From assembly GCA_007129225.1 (NCBI GenBank), contig SKVX01000239.1, positions 1 through 5,843 of the forward strand: a stretch of DNA of 5,843 nt, written 5' to 3'. This document shows, in pieces, positions 5,360 to 5,843 of this stretch. This DNA comes from Halomonas sp. Its GTDB lineage: Bacteria; Pseudomonadota; Gammaproteobacteria; Pseudomonadales; Halomonadaceae. Within the stretch, counting starts at the first letter, position 1. Every line of letters begins with the position of its first letter. Both the position numbers and the translations under genes were made by a program. The notes below the pieces were generated by a model. That model was given only the letters and a program-made list of their open reading frames with translations. It ran no database searches and was not told the DNA's origin.

Positions 5360-5843
5360 ATGCTGAACTGGGACGAATTCAACGAAGACGAGACTGCCGT
5401 TGCCGACAAGCCGGCACAGGCAGCCCCGGCGCCCGCCGCCAAGCCGCAGCAGAGCGCCCCCGCTGAAGCTAGCGAGGTCAAGGAAGCCGGCGGCAACTAC
5501 GTGGTCGCCGAGGCCGACCGCATCGAGCGCGCGCGCAAGTCGCTGGAGGAGCTCGACGTCGCCGCCGGCCTCGAGGAGCTGGAGATGGGCGCGGCGCGCA
5601 TCGAGGTCAGCGACAAGCAGATGATCAACGCCCGCGCCGACCTCAACCAGCTGGTGCCGTTCAAGTACGAATGGGCCTGGCAGAAGTACCTGGACGGCAG
5701 CGCTAACCACTGGATGCCCCAGGAAGTGAACATGAACGCCGATATCGCCCTGTGGAAGAGCCAGGAAGGGCTCACCGCGGACGAGCGGCGCATCGTCGAG
5801 CGCAGCCTGGGCTACTTCTCCACCGCCGATTCGCTGGTCGCCA
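5360..5843 (+). CDS. nrdB: Class I ribonucleotide reductase, small (beta) subunit NrdB (3' end outside window)
   Basis: Radical-generating subunit that holds a dimetal centre and passes a radical to the NrdA active-site cysteine. I translated 161 codons from the ATG at 5360. It begins MLNWDEFNEDE, then an Ala/Pro-rich stretch at about 13-40, a short helix-rich region, and conserved family sequence: DLNQLVPFKYEWAWQKYL, WMPQEVNMNADIALWK, LTADERRIVERSLGYFSTADSLVA. D157 in TADSL aligns with the first metal ligand of the family (D84 in E. coli NrdB). The remaining ligands and any radical Tyr lie outside the window, so the metal/radical subclass cannot be decided. The sequence closely resembles Pseudomonas-type NrdB. 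It lies 224 nt after nrdA on the same strand with no evident terminator between, so co-transcription is likely, possibly modulated by the intergenic element. Confidence 0.97.
   Translation, partial: MLNWDEFNEDETAVADKPAQAAPAPAAKPQQSAPAEASEVKEAGGNYVVAEADRIERARKSLEELDVAAGLEELEMGAARIEVSDKQMINARADLNQLVPFKYEWAWQKYLDGSANHWMPQEVNMNADIALWKSQEGLTADERRIVERSLGYFSTADSLVA

Overview
The window looks like chromosomal core sequence from a high-G+C gammaproteobacterium. Halomonadaceae (Halomonas-like) is the best guess; a Pseudomonas relative is the main alternative. This rests on the codon bias, on the long NrdA with two N-terminal ATP-cone regions, on the NrdB sequence, and on two structured intergenic elements that resemble dispersed repeats I recall from halomonads. 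No database could be searched. There is no sign of phage, transposon, CRISPR or recent transfer.

Left part, minus strand (1-1709): a two-component operon read leftward. An OmpR-family response regulator closely resembling RstA (1023-1709) is followed after 3 nt by a sensor histidine kinase of RstB type. The kinase is cut by the window edge just after its phosphoacceptor His box.

Middle (1710-2234): a divergent control region of about 525 bp. Its rstA side holds a perfect 17-bp palindrome and a roughly 100-bp block that looks like a dispersed repeat. Its nrdA side holds a near-consensus DnaA box touching the -35, a sigma70-type promoter, and two NrdR-like boxes 31 bp apart, the first covering the -10. 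This is the expected logic for a class I ribonucleotide reductase operon: repression by NrdR in response to nucleotide state, and coupling to DNA replication through DnaA.

Right part, plus strand (2235-5843): nrdA (966 aa, complete) and nrdB (first 161 aa, cut by the window edge), the two subunits of aerobic class I ribonucleotide reductase. The intact first ATP-cone and degenerate second cone of NrdA give it Pseudomonas-type overall activity control. The genes are separated by 224 nt, long for partners in one enzyme. That gap contains a foldable element (about 5206-5299): a closing stem enclosing two small hairpins that both show the loop AGGGAT. The same AGGGA string occurs again in the nrdB ribosome binding site. 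This resembles the layout of CsrA/RsmA targets and is the most interesting unexplained structure here, although it may simply be a REP-like repeat.

The genes are ordinary housekeeping and sensory genes. I see no novel multi-gene system; the items worth checking are the regulatory and intergenic structures.
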